Positions 34,703 to 42,954 of a stretch of DNA of 64,000 nt are shown here, piece by piece. The notes beneath the pieces are model-generated. The model searched no databases and had not been told where the DNA came from. It saw nothing but the letters and a program-made list of their open reading frames with translations. The position numbers and the translations under genes are program-made. The first letter of the stretch is position 1. Every line of letters begins with the position of its first letter. This DNA comes from JBHGYD01 sp041920415 (GTDB lineage: Bacteria > Bacillota > Bacilli > Bacillales > Anoxybacillaceae). The DNA is taken from assembly GCA_041920415.1 (NCBI GenBank), contig JBHGYD010000015.1, positions 8,997 through 72,996 on the forward strand, given 5' to 3'.

Positions 34703-35665
34703 ATGGTGAAGTATTCCGTTATTATTCCTGTATATAATGAAGCACTTGTCATTCGCGAGACGTATAAAAGGTTAAAAACGGTAATGGAACAAGCAGATGG
34801 ATCTTATGAATTATTATTTGTAAATGATGGAAGCAAAGATGAAACGATCGAGATTTTAAAAGAGCTTTCGCTGAAGGATGAAACGGTCAAATATTTGGAC
34901 TTCTCCCGAAATTTTGGTCATCAAATCGCCATTACCGCGGGAATGGATTATGCTTTAGGAGAAGCCGTTGTCATTATCGATGCCGACCTGCAAGACCCTC
35001 CTGAATTGATTTTAGAGATGATTCAAAAATGGAAAGAAGGTTACGAGGTTGTTTATGCGAAGCGGACGAAACGAAAAGGAGAGACAATCTTTAAAAAAGT
35101 AACGGCTCATTTATTCTATCGCATTCTGCGGGCATCGACGGACATTGACATTCCATTAGATACAGGGGATTTTCGCTTAATGGATCGGAAAGTGTGCGAT
35201 CAGTTAGTGAGCATGAGAGAACGAAACCGTTTTGTCCGTGGGCTCGTTAGTTGGGTAGGGTTTAAGCAAACCGCGGTTGAATATGAGCGCGATGAACGAT
35301 TTGCGGGAGAAACGAAGTATCCATTAAAGAAAATGTTGCGATTTTCTATGGATGGGATTACTTCTTTCTCATACAAGCCTTTGAAGCTCGCAAGTTTGTT
35401 AGGATTTTTTCTTTCGTTTTCGAGCGTGATTTGGATGGTTATTGTTTTATATTTGAAGTTGTTTACAAATTCTACAGTGGTCGGATGGTCTTCGCTTCTG
35501 ATGGCTACGCTCTTTTTTAACGGAGTTGTCCTCATTATGTTAGGCGTGATAGGGGAGTACATTGGCAGAATTTATGATGAGGTCAAACATCGTCCATTAT
35601 ATATTCTAAAAGATTGTCGAGGAGTCGGACAAAAGGGTGAAAAGGTCCCACAGTATGTTGAATAG
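34703..35665 (+). CDS. polyprenyl-phosphate glycosyltransferase (GT2), YkcC/GtrB-like
   Basis: 320-residue GT2 enzyme that makes polyprenyl-phosphate-linked sugar from a nucleotide sugar, the likely donor for the GT39 protein. It has SVIIPVYNEA (5-14), the nucleotide-binding VNDGSKDET (about 40-48), DADLQDPPE (about 93-101, DxD metal site) and the RDARxFR-like segment DTGDFRLMDRKV. Two C-terminal membrane helices (about 232-255 and 268-292) are typical. The start is ATG with AGGAGGG 8-9 bases upstream, 11 bases after the previous gene. Confidence 0.88.
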   Translation: MVKYSVIIPVYNEALVIRETYKRLKTVMEQADGSYELLFVNDGSKDETIEILKELSLKDETVKYLDFSRNFGHQIAITAGMDYALGEAVVIIDADLQDPPELILEMIQKWKEGYEVVYAKRTKRKGETIFKKVTAHLFYRILRASTDIDIPLDTGDFRLMDRKVCDQLVSMRERNRFVRGLVSWVGFKQTAVEYERDERFAGETKYPLKKMLRFSMDGITSFSYKPLKLASLLGFFLSFSSVIWMVIVLYLKLFTNSTVVGWSSLLMATLFFNGVVLIMLGVIGEYIGRIYDEVKHRPLYILKDCRGVGQKGEKVPQYVE

Positions 35666-36071
35666 GAAAGAAAAAATAGGTACATTATTGCGATTTTGTA
35701 CAGTGGGAGTTGGAAATACACTCGTCGATTTCGGAGTGTTTTTCCTTCTCACTTCTATTGGTGTTCCGTATTTGTTAGCACAAAGTTGTTCGTATATAGC
35801 TGGAATGCTCAACAGCTATGTGTGGAATCGGGTTTGGACGTTTCAAATGAAACAAAAAGCGACGATTCAAGAATTCTTTCGGTTTATCATCATCAATCTT
35901 TTCTCGTTAGGTGCGACGGTTTTCTTTTTATACGTATGTCAACAAATATGCGGATGGCCTTTATTGATCAGTAAAATGATTGCCACGTTCGGCGGAATGA
36001 TGATCAACTTCGTTGGAAGTCGGCTTTGGGTGTTTCAACAATCAGCTAGCGGAGGAACTAAACAGACATGA
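35655..36071 (+). CDS. GtrA-family membrane protein
   Basis: 138 residues with four membrane helices. LLRFCTVGVGNTLVDFGVFFLL at the N-terminus and GTLVD/NYVWNRVWTF-like segments (SYVWNRVWTF and NFVGSRLWVF, two internal repeats) are classical GtrA. Members are thought to flip polyprenyl-phosphate sugars across the membrane, which fits this operon. ATG 35655 is preceded by AAAGG; a GTG at 35637 is an alternative. It overlaps the GT2 gene by 11 bases. No terminator is visible before the CRISPR leader. Confidence 0.83.
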   Translation: MLNRKEKIGTLLRFCTVGVGNTLVDFGVFFLLTSIGVPYLLAQSCSYIAGMLNSYVWNRVWTFQMKQKATIQEFFRFIIINLFSLGATVFFLYVCQQICGWPLLISKMIATFGGMMINFVGSRLWVFQQSASGGTKQT

Positions 36072-36244
36072 AAAGCGGTCATTTCTGCCTAAGATCTTTT
36101 ACCCGCGACGAAAGCGATCGATAAGCCGGCGATTCAATCTATTGTTGAAGGGGCGGTTCAATTGGTATTGGAAACATTATGATTGTGACAGGGCGAAATA
36201 AACGTTCCATTGAATGGGAATAGACCTTATTGGAGAAACAAAAA

Positions 36245-36357
36245 TATTAGCCTAAAAACGCGACTTATACTTCACCGCAAATTTCAAAATATTGATATGA
36301 TCAACGTTTTAAAAAAGTGTAGGTAAATCAATACTTGGAGCTTGCTTGGAAATTAGG
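36245..36357 (+). promoter_or_regulatory. CRISPR leader-like sequence (array 1)
   Basis: AT-rich sequence that aligns with 42630-42732 over about 105 bases (for example AAATTTCAAAATATTGAT, GATCAACG, GTAAATCAATACTTGG and GCTTGCTTGGAAAT). In both places it runs directly into a repeat, which is what a CRISPR leader does. The stretch 36072-36244 shows no convincing gene. Confidence 0.6.
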
Positions 36358-36421
36358 GTTCTATCTGAATATAGTGAGATGTAAAGCGGCGAAAAATATT
36401 TAGCGGCTACGATTCGGGCGA
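36358..36421 (+). CRISPR. orphan CRISPR remnant: one repeat plus one self-matching spacer
   Basis: A 29-base repeat at 36358-36386 starts GTTCTATCTGAA and ends GAGATGTAAAG; it matches the repeats at 42733 and 42798. The 35 bases that follow are identical to 34358-34392 inside the GT39 gene. No second repeat follows; instead there is a small terminator. No cas genes in the window. Confidence 0.65.
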
Positions 36422-36426
36422 TAAAG

Positions 36427-36451
36427 GAGTAGCAAACAGCTACTCTTTTTT
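36427..36451 (+). terminator. terminator after the CRISPR remnant
   Basis: GAGTAGC / GCTACTC stem with a 5-base loop and TTTTTT. It insulates the sigma-54 region from upstream transcription. Confidence 0.65.
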
Positions 36452-36453
36452 AT

Positions 36454-36560
36454 TTGTTGCAGTAAAGCAACATTTTTTTAATAGTAGGCTTATAAGAAAT
36501 GCTGTTTTTTATTATGTTTTGTTGCAGATTAACAACTAAAGTGTTGTTGTTTTGCAACAA
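36454..36560 (+). promoter_or_regulatory. upstream activator sites for the sigma-54 regulator
   Basis: Three related dyads: TTGTTGC-N6-GCAACA at 36454-36472, TTGTTGC-N5-AACAAC at 36519-36536 and TTGTTG-N4-GCAACAA at 36544-36560. They lie about 70-175 bases upstream of the -24/-12 promoter, the usual place for enhancer-binding proteins. The most likely ligand is the activator encoded next door. Confidence 0.6.
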
Positions 36561-36629
36561 ATTTACATGATAATATGAAAATAATAATGATAATTATAAA
36601 AATTATTAATATTATTAATGTTATGTGAT

Positions 36630-36645
36630 TGGCACGGAATTTGCA
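36630..36645 (+). promoter_or_regulatory. sigma-54 (SigL) -24/-12 promoter
   Basis: TGGCACGGAATTTGCA fits the consensus TGGCAC-N5-TTGCW exactly. It is 42 bases before the regulator gene and is the only promoter I see for the four-gene cluster. Confidence 0.85.
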
Positions 36646-36686
36646 TAATACAATATTGAGTGCTTTAAGCACTGAGGAGTGAAGAT

Positions 36687-38729
36687 ATGATTATTAAGGA
36701 AGTTATGACTAGAACCTCTTTAAAGTTTTATGAAAATGACTTAATTGAGGAAGTTGCTAAATCTCTAGTACAACAAAGAATGGAAGGAGGATTGGTATAT
36801 AACGATTTTGACAATTTAGTTGGAGTATTTACGGAAACTGAGATTTTATTCGGTTTACAAACGAAAAAAACACGTTTAAGAGAAATCATGTTATCATCAT
36901 TCAAAATGTTAGATGAAAGATCTGAATTAAGGAGAGTAGACTTTGGACAGAGTTCCTTGAATCCAGTAGTGAACCAAAAAGGGGCTATTGTTGGATATAT
37001 TACAAAAGAACAGTATCTAGAAGCGTATACAAAAGATACACAGATTCAATTAAAGCATTTAGATGCAATCTTTAATTCTGCTCATAATGGAATTCTTTCG
37101 ATTGATGCGTCCGGCAAGATCACTGCAATAAATCCTCCCGCAGAGAGGATGGCAAAAACAACGAAAGAAAAAGCAATTGGTAAATTCCTTACAGATGTTG
37201 TTCTTCCTGCTGGATTATTAGAAGTAGTAAGAACAGGGAAAGGTCATACAAAAAAATATCGTGCTGGAAAACGTACTTACATTACTAACCGATCGCCTAT
37301 TATTGATGGTGATAAAGTAATTGGTGCAGTGGGTGTTTTTCAAGATATTTCTGAGATCGAGTTTATATCAAATGAACTGGAGACAGTAAAGCAAATCGTA
37401 AGTGAATTAAACACTATTATTAATACTTCGAATGATGGAATTTGTGTTATAAACGACAAATATGACATTATTAAAATGAACGAGAAATTCACTAGTATTT
37501 TCCAAATAACTCATGAATCTAATCACAATATATTTGATATATCAGAGGATATTGGAAAGCTTATAAATGAAGTTATCGATAGCAAAAAATCCAGTTCTAC
37601 CCTGAAAAAAAATATAAGAACAAATAATTCGCTTATTATTTCAGCAACTCCTATATTAGACACTCAAAAGAATGTAAATAAGGTAGTTATTAATGTCAAA
37701 GATATGACAGAGATGGAAATGCTGCGAGATGAATTGGAAAAAACCAAGAAAATGTTAGATTCTTTAAATCACAAAAATGAAAACGATTTTATTTATCGTT
37801 CACCTATTATGAAAAATTTAATTAAAACTGTACATCAAGTGGCAAGTGTCGATGTCACGGTGTTATTAACAGGAGAATCAGGAGTAGGGAAAGAAGAAAT
37901 CGCAAATTTAATATGGAGATCTAGTCAAAGAAAAGATCAACCATTTGTAAAAGTAAACTGTGGAGCCATTCCTGAGACGCTGATGGAGTCCGAATTATTC
38001 GGATATGAACCAGGTGCTTTTACTGGAGCATCTAAAAAAGGAAAAAAAGGATATTTTGAACAAGCTGATGGCGGAACCATCTTTCTAGATGAAATTGGAG
38101 AGATTCCGCAACACCTCCAAGTAAAGTTATTGAGGGTTTTACAAGAAATGGAGATTACGAGGCTTGGTGCGGAAAAACCTAAAAAATTGGATGTTCGAGT
38201 CATTGCGGCTACAAATAAAGATTTAGAGAAGCTAGTTGCCGAAGGAAATTTCAGAGAGGATTTGTTTTATCGTTTGAATGTCATACCAATTACGGTACCA
38301 CCTTTACGAAAAAGAAAAGAAGATATTCCATTGCTGATCGATTATTATATCAAAAAGTTCTCTTCTAAATATAATAAGAATTTAACATTTTCGAGTGACG
38401 CAATCAGAGCGTTTTTAGATTACGATTGGCCAGGAAATGTAAGGGAGTTAGTCAATGTTATAGAAAGAATTTTTGTTACTTCAACATCCTCTATTGTCCA
38501 ACATGATCATCTTGTAAAGCTTTTAAACTTAGAACCAAGCATTTCTGCATCAGAGTATATCACTGTAAATAAAATCATTCCTTTAAAAAAAGCTATTGAA
38601 GAAGTTGAAAAACAATTGATTTCAAAGGCGTTACAAAAAGAGAAAACCTATCGTAAAGCAGCCAAATTATTAAAAGTAAACGCATCTACCATTGTTAGAA
38701 AAATACAAAAATATGATAAAGGAATTTAG
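36687..38729 (+). CDS. sigma-54-dependent transcriptional activator (CBS-PAS-PAS-AAA+-HTH)
   Basis: 680-residue enhancer-binding protein. A CBS pair (about 1-115) and two PAS domains (about 122-230 and 240-345) precede the AAA+ domain: Walker A GESGVGK (396-402), the sigma-54 contact loop GAFTGA (443-448), Walker B GGTIFLDEIGE (462-472). A Fis-type helix-turn-helix closes the protein (YRKAAKLLKVNASTIVRKIQKY). There is no receiver domain, so it probably senses a small molecule through CBS or PAS. It lies directly behind a sigma-54 promoter with matching upstream dyads, so it may activate its own gene and the hbd-acd-thl genes behind it. GAGGAGTG precedes the ATG. The cluster looks more AT-rich than its neighbours, which hints at transfer. 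Confidence 0.9.
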   Translation: MIIKEVMTRTSLKFYENDLIEEVAKSLVQQRMEGGLVYNDFDNLVGVFTETEILFGLQTKKTRLREIMLSSFKMLDERSELRRVDFGQSSLNPVVNQKGAIVGYITKEQYLEAYTKDTQIQLKHLDAIFNSAHNGILSIDASGKITAINPPAERMAKTTKEKAIGKFLTDVVLPAGLLEVVRTGKGHTKKYRAGKRTYITNRSPIIDGDKVIGAVGVFQDISEIEFISNELETVKQIVSELNTIINTSNDGICVINDKYDIIKMNEKFTSIFQITHESNHNIFDISEDIGKLINEVIDSKKSSSTLKKNIRTNNSLIISATPILDTQKNVNKVVINVKDMTEMEMLRDELEKTKKMLDSLNHKNENDFIYRSPIMKNLIKTVHQVASVDVTVLLTGESGVGKEEIANLIWRSSQRKDQPFVKVNCGAIPETLMESELFGYEPGAFTGASKKGKKGYFEQADGGTIFLDEIGEIPQHLQVKLLRVLQEMEITRLGAEKPKKLDVRVIAATNKDLEKLVAEGNFREDLFYRLNVIPITVPPLRKRKEDIPLLIDYYIKKFSSKYNKNLTFSSDAIRAFLDYDWPGNVRELVNVIERIFVTSTSSIVQHDHLVKLLNLEPSISASEYITVNKIIPLKKAIEEVEKQLISKALQKEKTYRKAAKLLKVNASTIVRKIQKYDKGI

Positions 38730-38774
38730 TCATGAGTAAAATCACTTAACTAAAAAAGAGGGAGAAATACAACA

Positions 38775-39629
38775 ATGGAAACGATTACAGTTATTGGAGC
38801 GGGAACAATGGGAAAGGGAATTGCCTATGCAGCCGCAATCTCTGGTTATAAAGTATTTGTCAATGATATAAGTATTGAAGCACTTAATCAAGCAAAAGAA
38901 TACATTATAGAGCTTTTGAATAACAGTTTAGAAAAAGGATTTATCAACGAAGAACAAGCAGAAACAGCGAAAGAAAATCTGTGTTTTGAGCAAGATATCA
39001 AAACCGCGGCAAAAGAAGCAGATTTAGTCATTGAAGCAGTTTTAGAAAAAATGGATTTGAAAATCGAGATATTTCAAAAGCTTGATCAAATTTGCCCCCA
39101 ACATACAATTCTAGCAACAAACACTTCAACTATGAGTCCTACAGAAATCGCGGCTCAAACTTCACGCCCTGATCGATGTGTTGCTATGCATTTCTTTAAT
39201 CCTGTACACAAAATGAAATTAATAGAAATTATTAAAGGCTTGGAAACTTCCGAAGAAACCGTTTTAAAGGTAAAAGATGTAGCCCAAAAAATGAATAAAG
39301 AGACTGTTGAAGTGAATGAGTTCCCTGGATTTGTAACAAGCAGAATAAATTGTTTGATTGGAAACGAAGCTATGAACATGTTAATGGAGGGAGTTGCATC
39401 AGTAGAAGATATAGACAAAGCCATTAAACTTGGTTTGAACCATCCGATGGGTCCGCTAGAACTTGCGGATTTGGTTGGCTTGGATTCTCGATTAAGAAAT
39501 ATGGAATATTTACATAAGACTCTTGGAGAAAAGTACCGTCCGAGTCCCCTTCTAGTCAAATATGTGAAAGCAGGACGATTGGGAAGAAAAACTGGCAAGG
39601 GGTTTTATGATTATTCACAAAAAAAGTAA
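38775..39629 (+). CDS. hbd: 3-hydroxybutyryl-CoA dehydrogenase
   Basis: 284-residue NAD-dependent dehydrogenase that interconverts 3-hydroxyacyl-CoA and 3-oxoacyl-CoA, with preference for short chains in this single-function type. Rossmann motif GAGTMG (8-13); catalytic pair H139 in AMHFFNPVH and E151 just after; NxSTMSPTE segment at about 116-124; C-terminal domain with GFVTSRI, NHPMGPLELADLVGLD and GRKTGKGFYDY. GAGGGAG lies about 11 bases before the ATG. Second gene of the sigma-54 cluster, 45 bases after the activator. Confidence 0.92.
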   Translation: METITVIGAGTMGKGIAYAAAISGYKVFVNDISIEALNQAKEYIIELLNNSLEKGFINEEQAETAKENLCFEQDIKTAAKEADLVIEAVLEKMDLKIEIFQKLDQICPQHTILATNTSTMSPTEIAAQTSRPDRCVAMHFFNPVHKMKLIEIIKGLETSEETVLKVKDVAQKMNKETVEVNEFPGFVTSRINCLIGNEAMNMLMEGVASVEDIDKAIKLGLNHPMGPLELADLVGLDSRLRNMEYLHKTLGEKYRPSPLLVKYVKAGRLGRKTGKGFYDYSQKK

Positions 39630-39699
39630 GATGATAATTTTATAGAAAAAAGGATGCCAAAATTCTTGAATAAGTAGAAAATAGGGAGGAAGGTATGAC

Positions 39700-40860
39700 A
39701 TGGACTTTAAATTATCTGAAGATATAGAACTTTTAAAAAGTAATGTTAGAAAATTTGTGAAAGAAGTGGTGGACCCGGTTGCGATGGAAATAGAAGAAAA
39801 CGACCAAATTCCTGAGTACATTATCGAAAAGTCAAAAGAAATAGGGCTGTTTGGTCTTAGTATTCCGGAAGAATATGGCGGTTTAGGATTATCGATGGTT
39901 GATAAGTGCGCTATTTATGAAGAGCTGGGGAAAACGCATAACGGCTATACGACATTAATTGGCGCACATACAGGCATCGGTTCAGTTGGAATTGTAGAAC
40001 TTGGAACCGAAGAACAAAAACGCAGATACTTACCTAAAATGGCGACAGGAGAATGGATTGGAGCTTTCGCTTTGACTGAACCTAGTGCGGGATCTAATGC
40101 CGCAGCACTTAAGACGACTGCGGAAAGAAAAGGAGATCGTTACATTATAAATGGATCGAAACATTACATCACAAATGCGGTAGACGCTCATGTCTTTACA
40201 GTTATGGCAGTAACCGACCGTTCAAAAGGAGCAAAAGGAATCACCTCCTTTATCGTTGAAAAAGACTTACCAGGCTTTATTTTGGGAAAAGTGGAACGAA
40301 AAATGGGGTTAAGAGGTTCCCATTCAGCGGAGATTTTCTTCGACAATTTAGAAGTTCCCGTAGAAAACGTGCTCGGAAAAGAAGGAGAAGGGTATGTCAA
40401 CGCTTTGAAAATATTAGCCAATGGTCGCGCGGGATTAGCTGCCAGAAATTTGGGATCGTGTGTTAGATTGTTGGAATACTGTATGGAGTATGCACAGCAA
40501 AGAGAACAGTTTGGAAAGCCTATTTTCGAACAGCAAGCCATTCAACATATGTTGGCGGAAATGAGCATGCTTATTGAAGTATTACGTTCCATTACGTATC
40601 GTGTCGCATGGATGACCGACCAAAAAATGAGAGTTGTGAAAGAAGCGGCAATTGCTAAGCTGTTTGGTTCTGAAGTATATAACAAAATTGCCGATTTAGC
40701 CGTCCAAATTCACGGAGGATTAGGATATATGAAAGACTATCCGATTGAGCGTTTCTATCGAGATGCGCGCATTACGCGGATTTATGAAGGAACATCGGAA
40801 ATTCAACGCAACATTATCGCAAACGAATTAAAAAGGGAATTCTCATTTGTGGAGGTGTAA
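39700..40860 (+). CDS. short-chain acyl-CoA dehydrogenase
   Basis: 386-residue FAD enzyme that oxidises acyl-CoA to 2-enoyl-CoA and hands electrons to ETF. Signature AFALTEPSAGSNAAA (about 125-139), ITNAVDA flavin segment, and QIHGGLGYMKDYPIERFYRDARITRIYEGTSEIQ, in pieces. The catalytic base is E363 in YEGTSE, the position used by short- and medium-chain enzymes. AGGGAGG is 10 bases before the ATG. It probably delivers electrons to an ETF; the etfBA genes lie elsewhere in this window. Thiolase follows after 3 bases. Confidence 0.9.
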   Translation: MDFKLSEDIELLKSNVRKFVKEVVDPVAMEIEENDQIPEYIIEKSKEIGLFGLSIPEEYGGLGLSMVDKCAIYEELGKTHNGYTTLIGAHTGIGSVGIVELGTEEQKRRYLPKMATGEWIGAFALTEPSAGSNAAALKTTAERKGDRYIINGSKHYITNAVDAHVFTVMAVTDRSKGAKGITSFIVEKDLPGFILGKVERKMGLRGSHSAEIFFDNLEVPVENVLGKEGEGYVNALKILANGRAGLAARNLGSCVRLLEYCMEYAQQREQFGKPIFEQQAIQHMLAEMSMLIEVLRSITYRVAWMTDQKMRVVKEAAIAKLFGSEVYNKIADLAVQIHGGLGYMKDYPIERFYRDARITRIYEGTSEIQRNIIANELKREFSFVEV

Positions 40861-40863
40861 TAG

Positions 40864-42054
40864 GTGGAACAACCTGTAATTGTTGAAGCTGTCCGAACCG
40901 CTATTGGTCGAATGGGTGGAGCTTTAAAAAATGAATTAGTCGATTTTTTAGCAGCTAAAGTGATTCGTGAACTTTTAAATCGAACGAACCAGGAAATTCA
41001 TATAGATGAAGTTATTTTAGGCCAAGCAAAGCAAAGTACAGATGCACCTAATTTAGGTAGATTGGCGGCTCTACGCGCAGAGCTTCCGGTTGAAGTGACT
41101 GGATACACCGTTCACCGTCAATGCGGATCAGGCTTACAGGCAATTAATAATGCTGATATGCAAATAAAACTTGGTTTATCTGAAGTAATTATTGCTGGAG
41201 GAGCTGAAAGCATGAGCACAGCGCCTTATTATATTCGCAATGCGCGATATGGCTACCAGTCCGGAAATGGACTTTTGCTTGATCCAAATACAGAAAGTCA
41301 ACCGAGATCACAACCTATAGAAAAATACGGAAATTTAACCATGGGACTTACAGCGGAAAATTTAGCAGAAAAGTATTCAATTACGCGTGAAGAGCAAGAT
41401 GAGTTTGCCTTTAGAAGTCAAGAATTAGCTTTGCAGGCTATTAGAAAAGGGAAGTTCAAAAAAGAAATTGTTCCTTATGAAATCAAACTTAAGAAGGAAA
41501 CAGTTTTGTTTGATGAAGACGAACATCCACGACAAACTTCACTAGAAAAACTTTCTAAACTTCCCCCTGTTTTTAAAGAAAGTGGAACTGTCACTGCTGG
41601 AAACTCTAGTGGAAGAAATGATGGAGCAAGTGTTGTTCTAATGATGTCAAAAAGCAAAGCAATGGAGTACGGACTAAAACCAAAAGCGAAAATTATTGCC
41701 CAAGCGGTTAGTGGAGTTTCCCCTGAAATAATGGGAATTGGTCCGGTCTATTCTACTCAAAAAGCATTGGCACAGTGCGGTTTGAAATTAGAAGACATAG
41801 GCTTAATCGAATTGAATGAGGCTTTTGCCGCTCAAGCGCTTGCTGTGATTAAAGAATTAGGATTAGATTTGAATAAAGTAAATGTAAATGGAGGAGCAAT
41901 TGCATTAGGCCATCCTCTTGGCGCTACAGGTGCTGTGTTGATGACCAAGTTACTACATGAAATGGAACGAACAGGAACTAAATATGGACTTGTTACCTTG
42001 TGTATTGGCGGTGGTCAAGGAATTTCTACCATTGTAGAAAATTTAACTGTTTAA
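40864..42054 (+). CDS. acetyl-CoA acetyltransferase (thiolase)
   Basis: 396-residue thiolase that condenses two acetyl-CoA, or cleaves 3-oxoacyl-CoA. Active residues: C87 in HRQCGSG, NEAFAAQAL, H350 in GHPLGATGA and C380 in CIGGGQG. Start GTG with GGAGGTG six bases upstream, inside the end of the acyl-CoA dehydrogenase gene. Last gene of the cluster. No enoyl-CoA hydratase or CoA-transferase is included, so the pathway must be completed by genes elsewhere. I see no clear terminator behind it. Confidence 0.92.
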   Translation: MEQPVIVEAVRTAIGRMGGALKNELVDFLAAKVIRELLNRTNQEIHIDEVILGQAKQSTDAPNLGRLAALRAELPVEVTGYTVHRQCGSGLQAINNADMQIKLGLSEVIIAGGAESMSTAPYYIRNARYGYQSGNGLLLDPNTESQPRSQPIEKYGNLTMGLTAENLAEKYSITREEQDEFAFRSQELALQAIRKGKFKKEIVPYEIKLKKETVLFDEDEHPRQTSLEKLSKLPPVFKESGTVTAGNSSGRNDGASVVLMMSKSKAMEYGLKPKAKIIAQAVSGVSPEIMGIGPVYSTQKALAQCGLKLEDIGLIELNEAFAAQALAVIKELGLDLNKVNVNGGAIALGHPLGATGAVLMTKLLHEMERTGTKYGLVTLCIGGGQGISTIVENLTV

Positions 42055-42059
42055 ATTAA

Positions 42060-42530
42060 ACGTGTTGCAAAACGCATAATGGATGCATAAATGCACATAA
42101 AAAATCCACCTCCTTGGAAGTTATATACAGTAACCAAACAAACTGACCAAGGGGTGGACACGATCATGATTTCCAATGCTGTGTTCGAACATGCATTAAC
42201 TGCGAATTATTTTGATACATCGACCCACTTTCTTTTCTTGAAACACCTTATGTGATCGGGCAACTACCCGTGTCCAAAAAAGCCCTTGTCAAATGTTTCT
42301 TTTTGAAAACATATTTTTCTATTGATTCCTTGCGACAGCTGGTGAACATTCTCCGTCGGTTTGGCTATTTTCGTCGTATTTGTGGACTTCAGGAGGTTCC
42401 CCATCTGTGCAGGGAAGTGGTTTCGAGAACAAGGGTTTTCTGACTTGTTTTTGCAAGGTTTGATAGGTCTTTTTGAGTGGTTTTGGATTCTCACTTTTCT
42501 GTTTTCAGATGAGAGAAGTAAAACTTAATA
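42060..42530 (+). pseudogene. decayed DDE-type transposase with its left end (copy B)
   Basis: Starts with the IS end also seen at 5323 and 30500, then ATG at 42166 reading MISNAVFEHALTANYFDTS. At least two frameshifts follow: the next frame reads GQLPVSKKALVKCFFLKTYF and ...LRRFGYFRRICGLQEVPHL, the last frame WFREQGFSDLFLQGLIGLFEWF. Only the N-terminal part of the transposase exists. I cannot name the family with confidence. Confidence 0.6.
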
Positions 42531-42629
42531 AAATAAGAGGAATTTATTTTGCAGTGAACCGAATTTTGAAAAAAGAGGCACACAATACTTGATATATCAA
42601 CAAAAATGGCATATTTTTGTATTAGCTCT

Positions 42630-42732
42630 CAAAACACAACTTGCGCCTTACTGTAAATTTCAAAATATTGATAGATCAACGGTTAAAAAAAACGTTGGTA
42701 AATCAATACTTGGGGCTTGCTTGGAAATAGGG
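42630..42732 (+). promoter_or_regulatory. CRISPR leader-like sequence (array 2)
   Basis: Homologous to 36245-36357 and, like it, runs directly into a repeat. Confidence 0.6.
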
Positions 42733-42826
42733 ATTTTATCTGAACGTAGTGGGATGTAAAGTAATAATTAAAGATGTGTAGACGAATATCGTGCTGAGTT
42801 TTATCTGAACGTAGCGGGATGTAAAG
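42733..42826 (+). CRISPR. orphan CRISPR mini-array: two repeats, one spacer
   Basis: Two 29-base repeats at 42733-42761 and 42798-42826 differ at two positions; shared core TTTTATCTGAACGTAG and end GGGATGTAAAG. They are separated by a 36-base spacer (42762-42797). Repeat and spacer lengths are normal for CRISPR. After the second repeat comes a 37-codon open frame of unknown nature, not another repeat. No match of the spacer elsewhere in the window was noticed, and no cas genes are present. Confidence 0.7.
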
Positions 42827-42919
42827 AGCATGAACGAATGCTTGCTAGAAGCTGCTGAGGCACTGCGGGCGGAAGCGATTCATCTTCCTCCGGCGAAACA
42901 GCAAAAACGGCAAGAAGTG

Positions 42920-42954
42920 AAAAAAGGAGCGGTCTCACGCTGAGACGGCTCCTT
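42920..42954 (-). terminator. terminator overlapping the end of the following small gene
   Basis: GGAGCCGTCTCA / TGAGACCGCTCC on the minus strand, followed by TTTTTT; the stem includes the last codons of the gene at 42935. Confidence 0.75.

Noticed and set aside
36013..36201. Open frame ending FNLLLKGRFNWYWKHYDCDRAK after the GtrA gene
   Set aside because: Starts inside the GtrA gene, no ribosome site, no recognised family; at most a gene scrap.
36072..36686. A full CRISPR-Cas locus near the orphan repeats
   Set aside because: All genes around both arrays are metabolic or hypothetical; nothing resembling cas1, cas2, cas3, cas6 or effector genes was found in the window.
42830..42943. 37-codon frame MNECLLEAAEALRAEAIHLP after the second CRISPR repeat
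   Set aside because: No ribosome site; it runs into the terminator of the opposite gene. Could be a degenerate spacer region or gene scrap.
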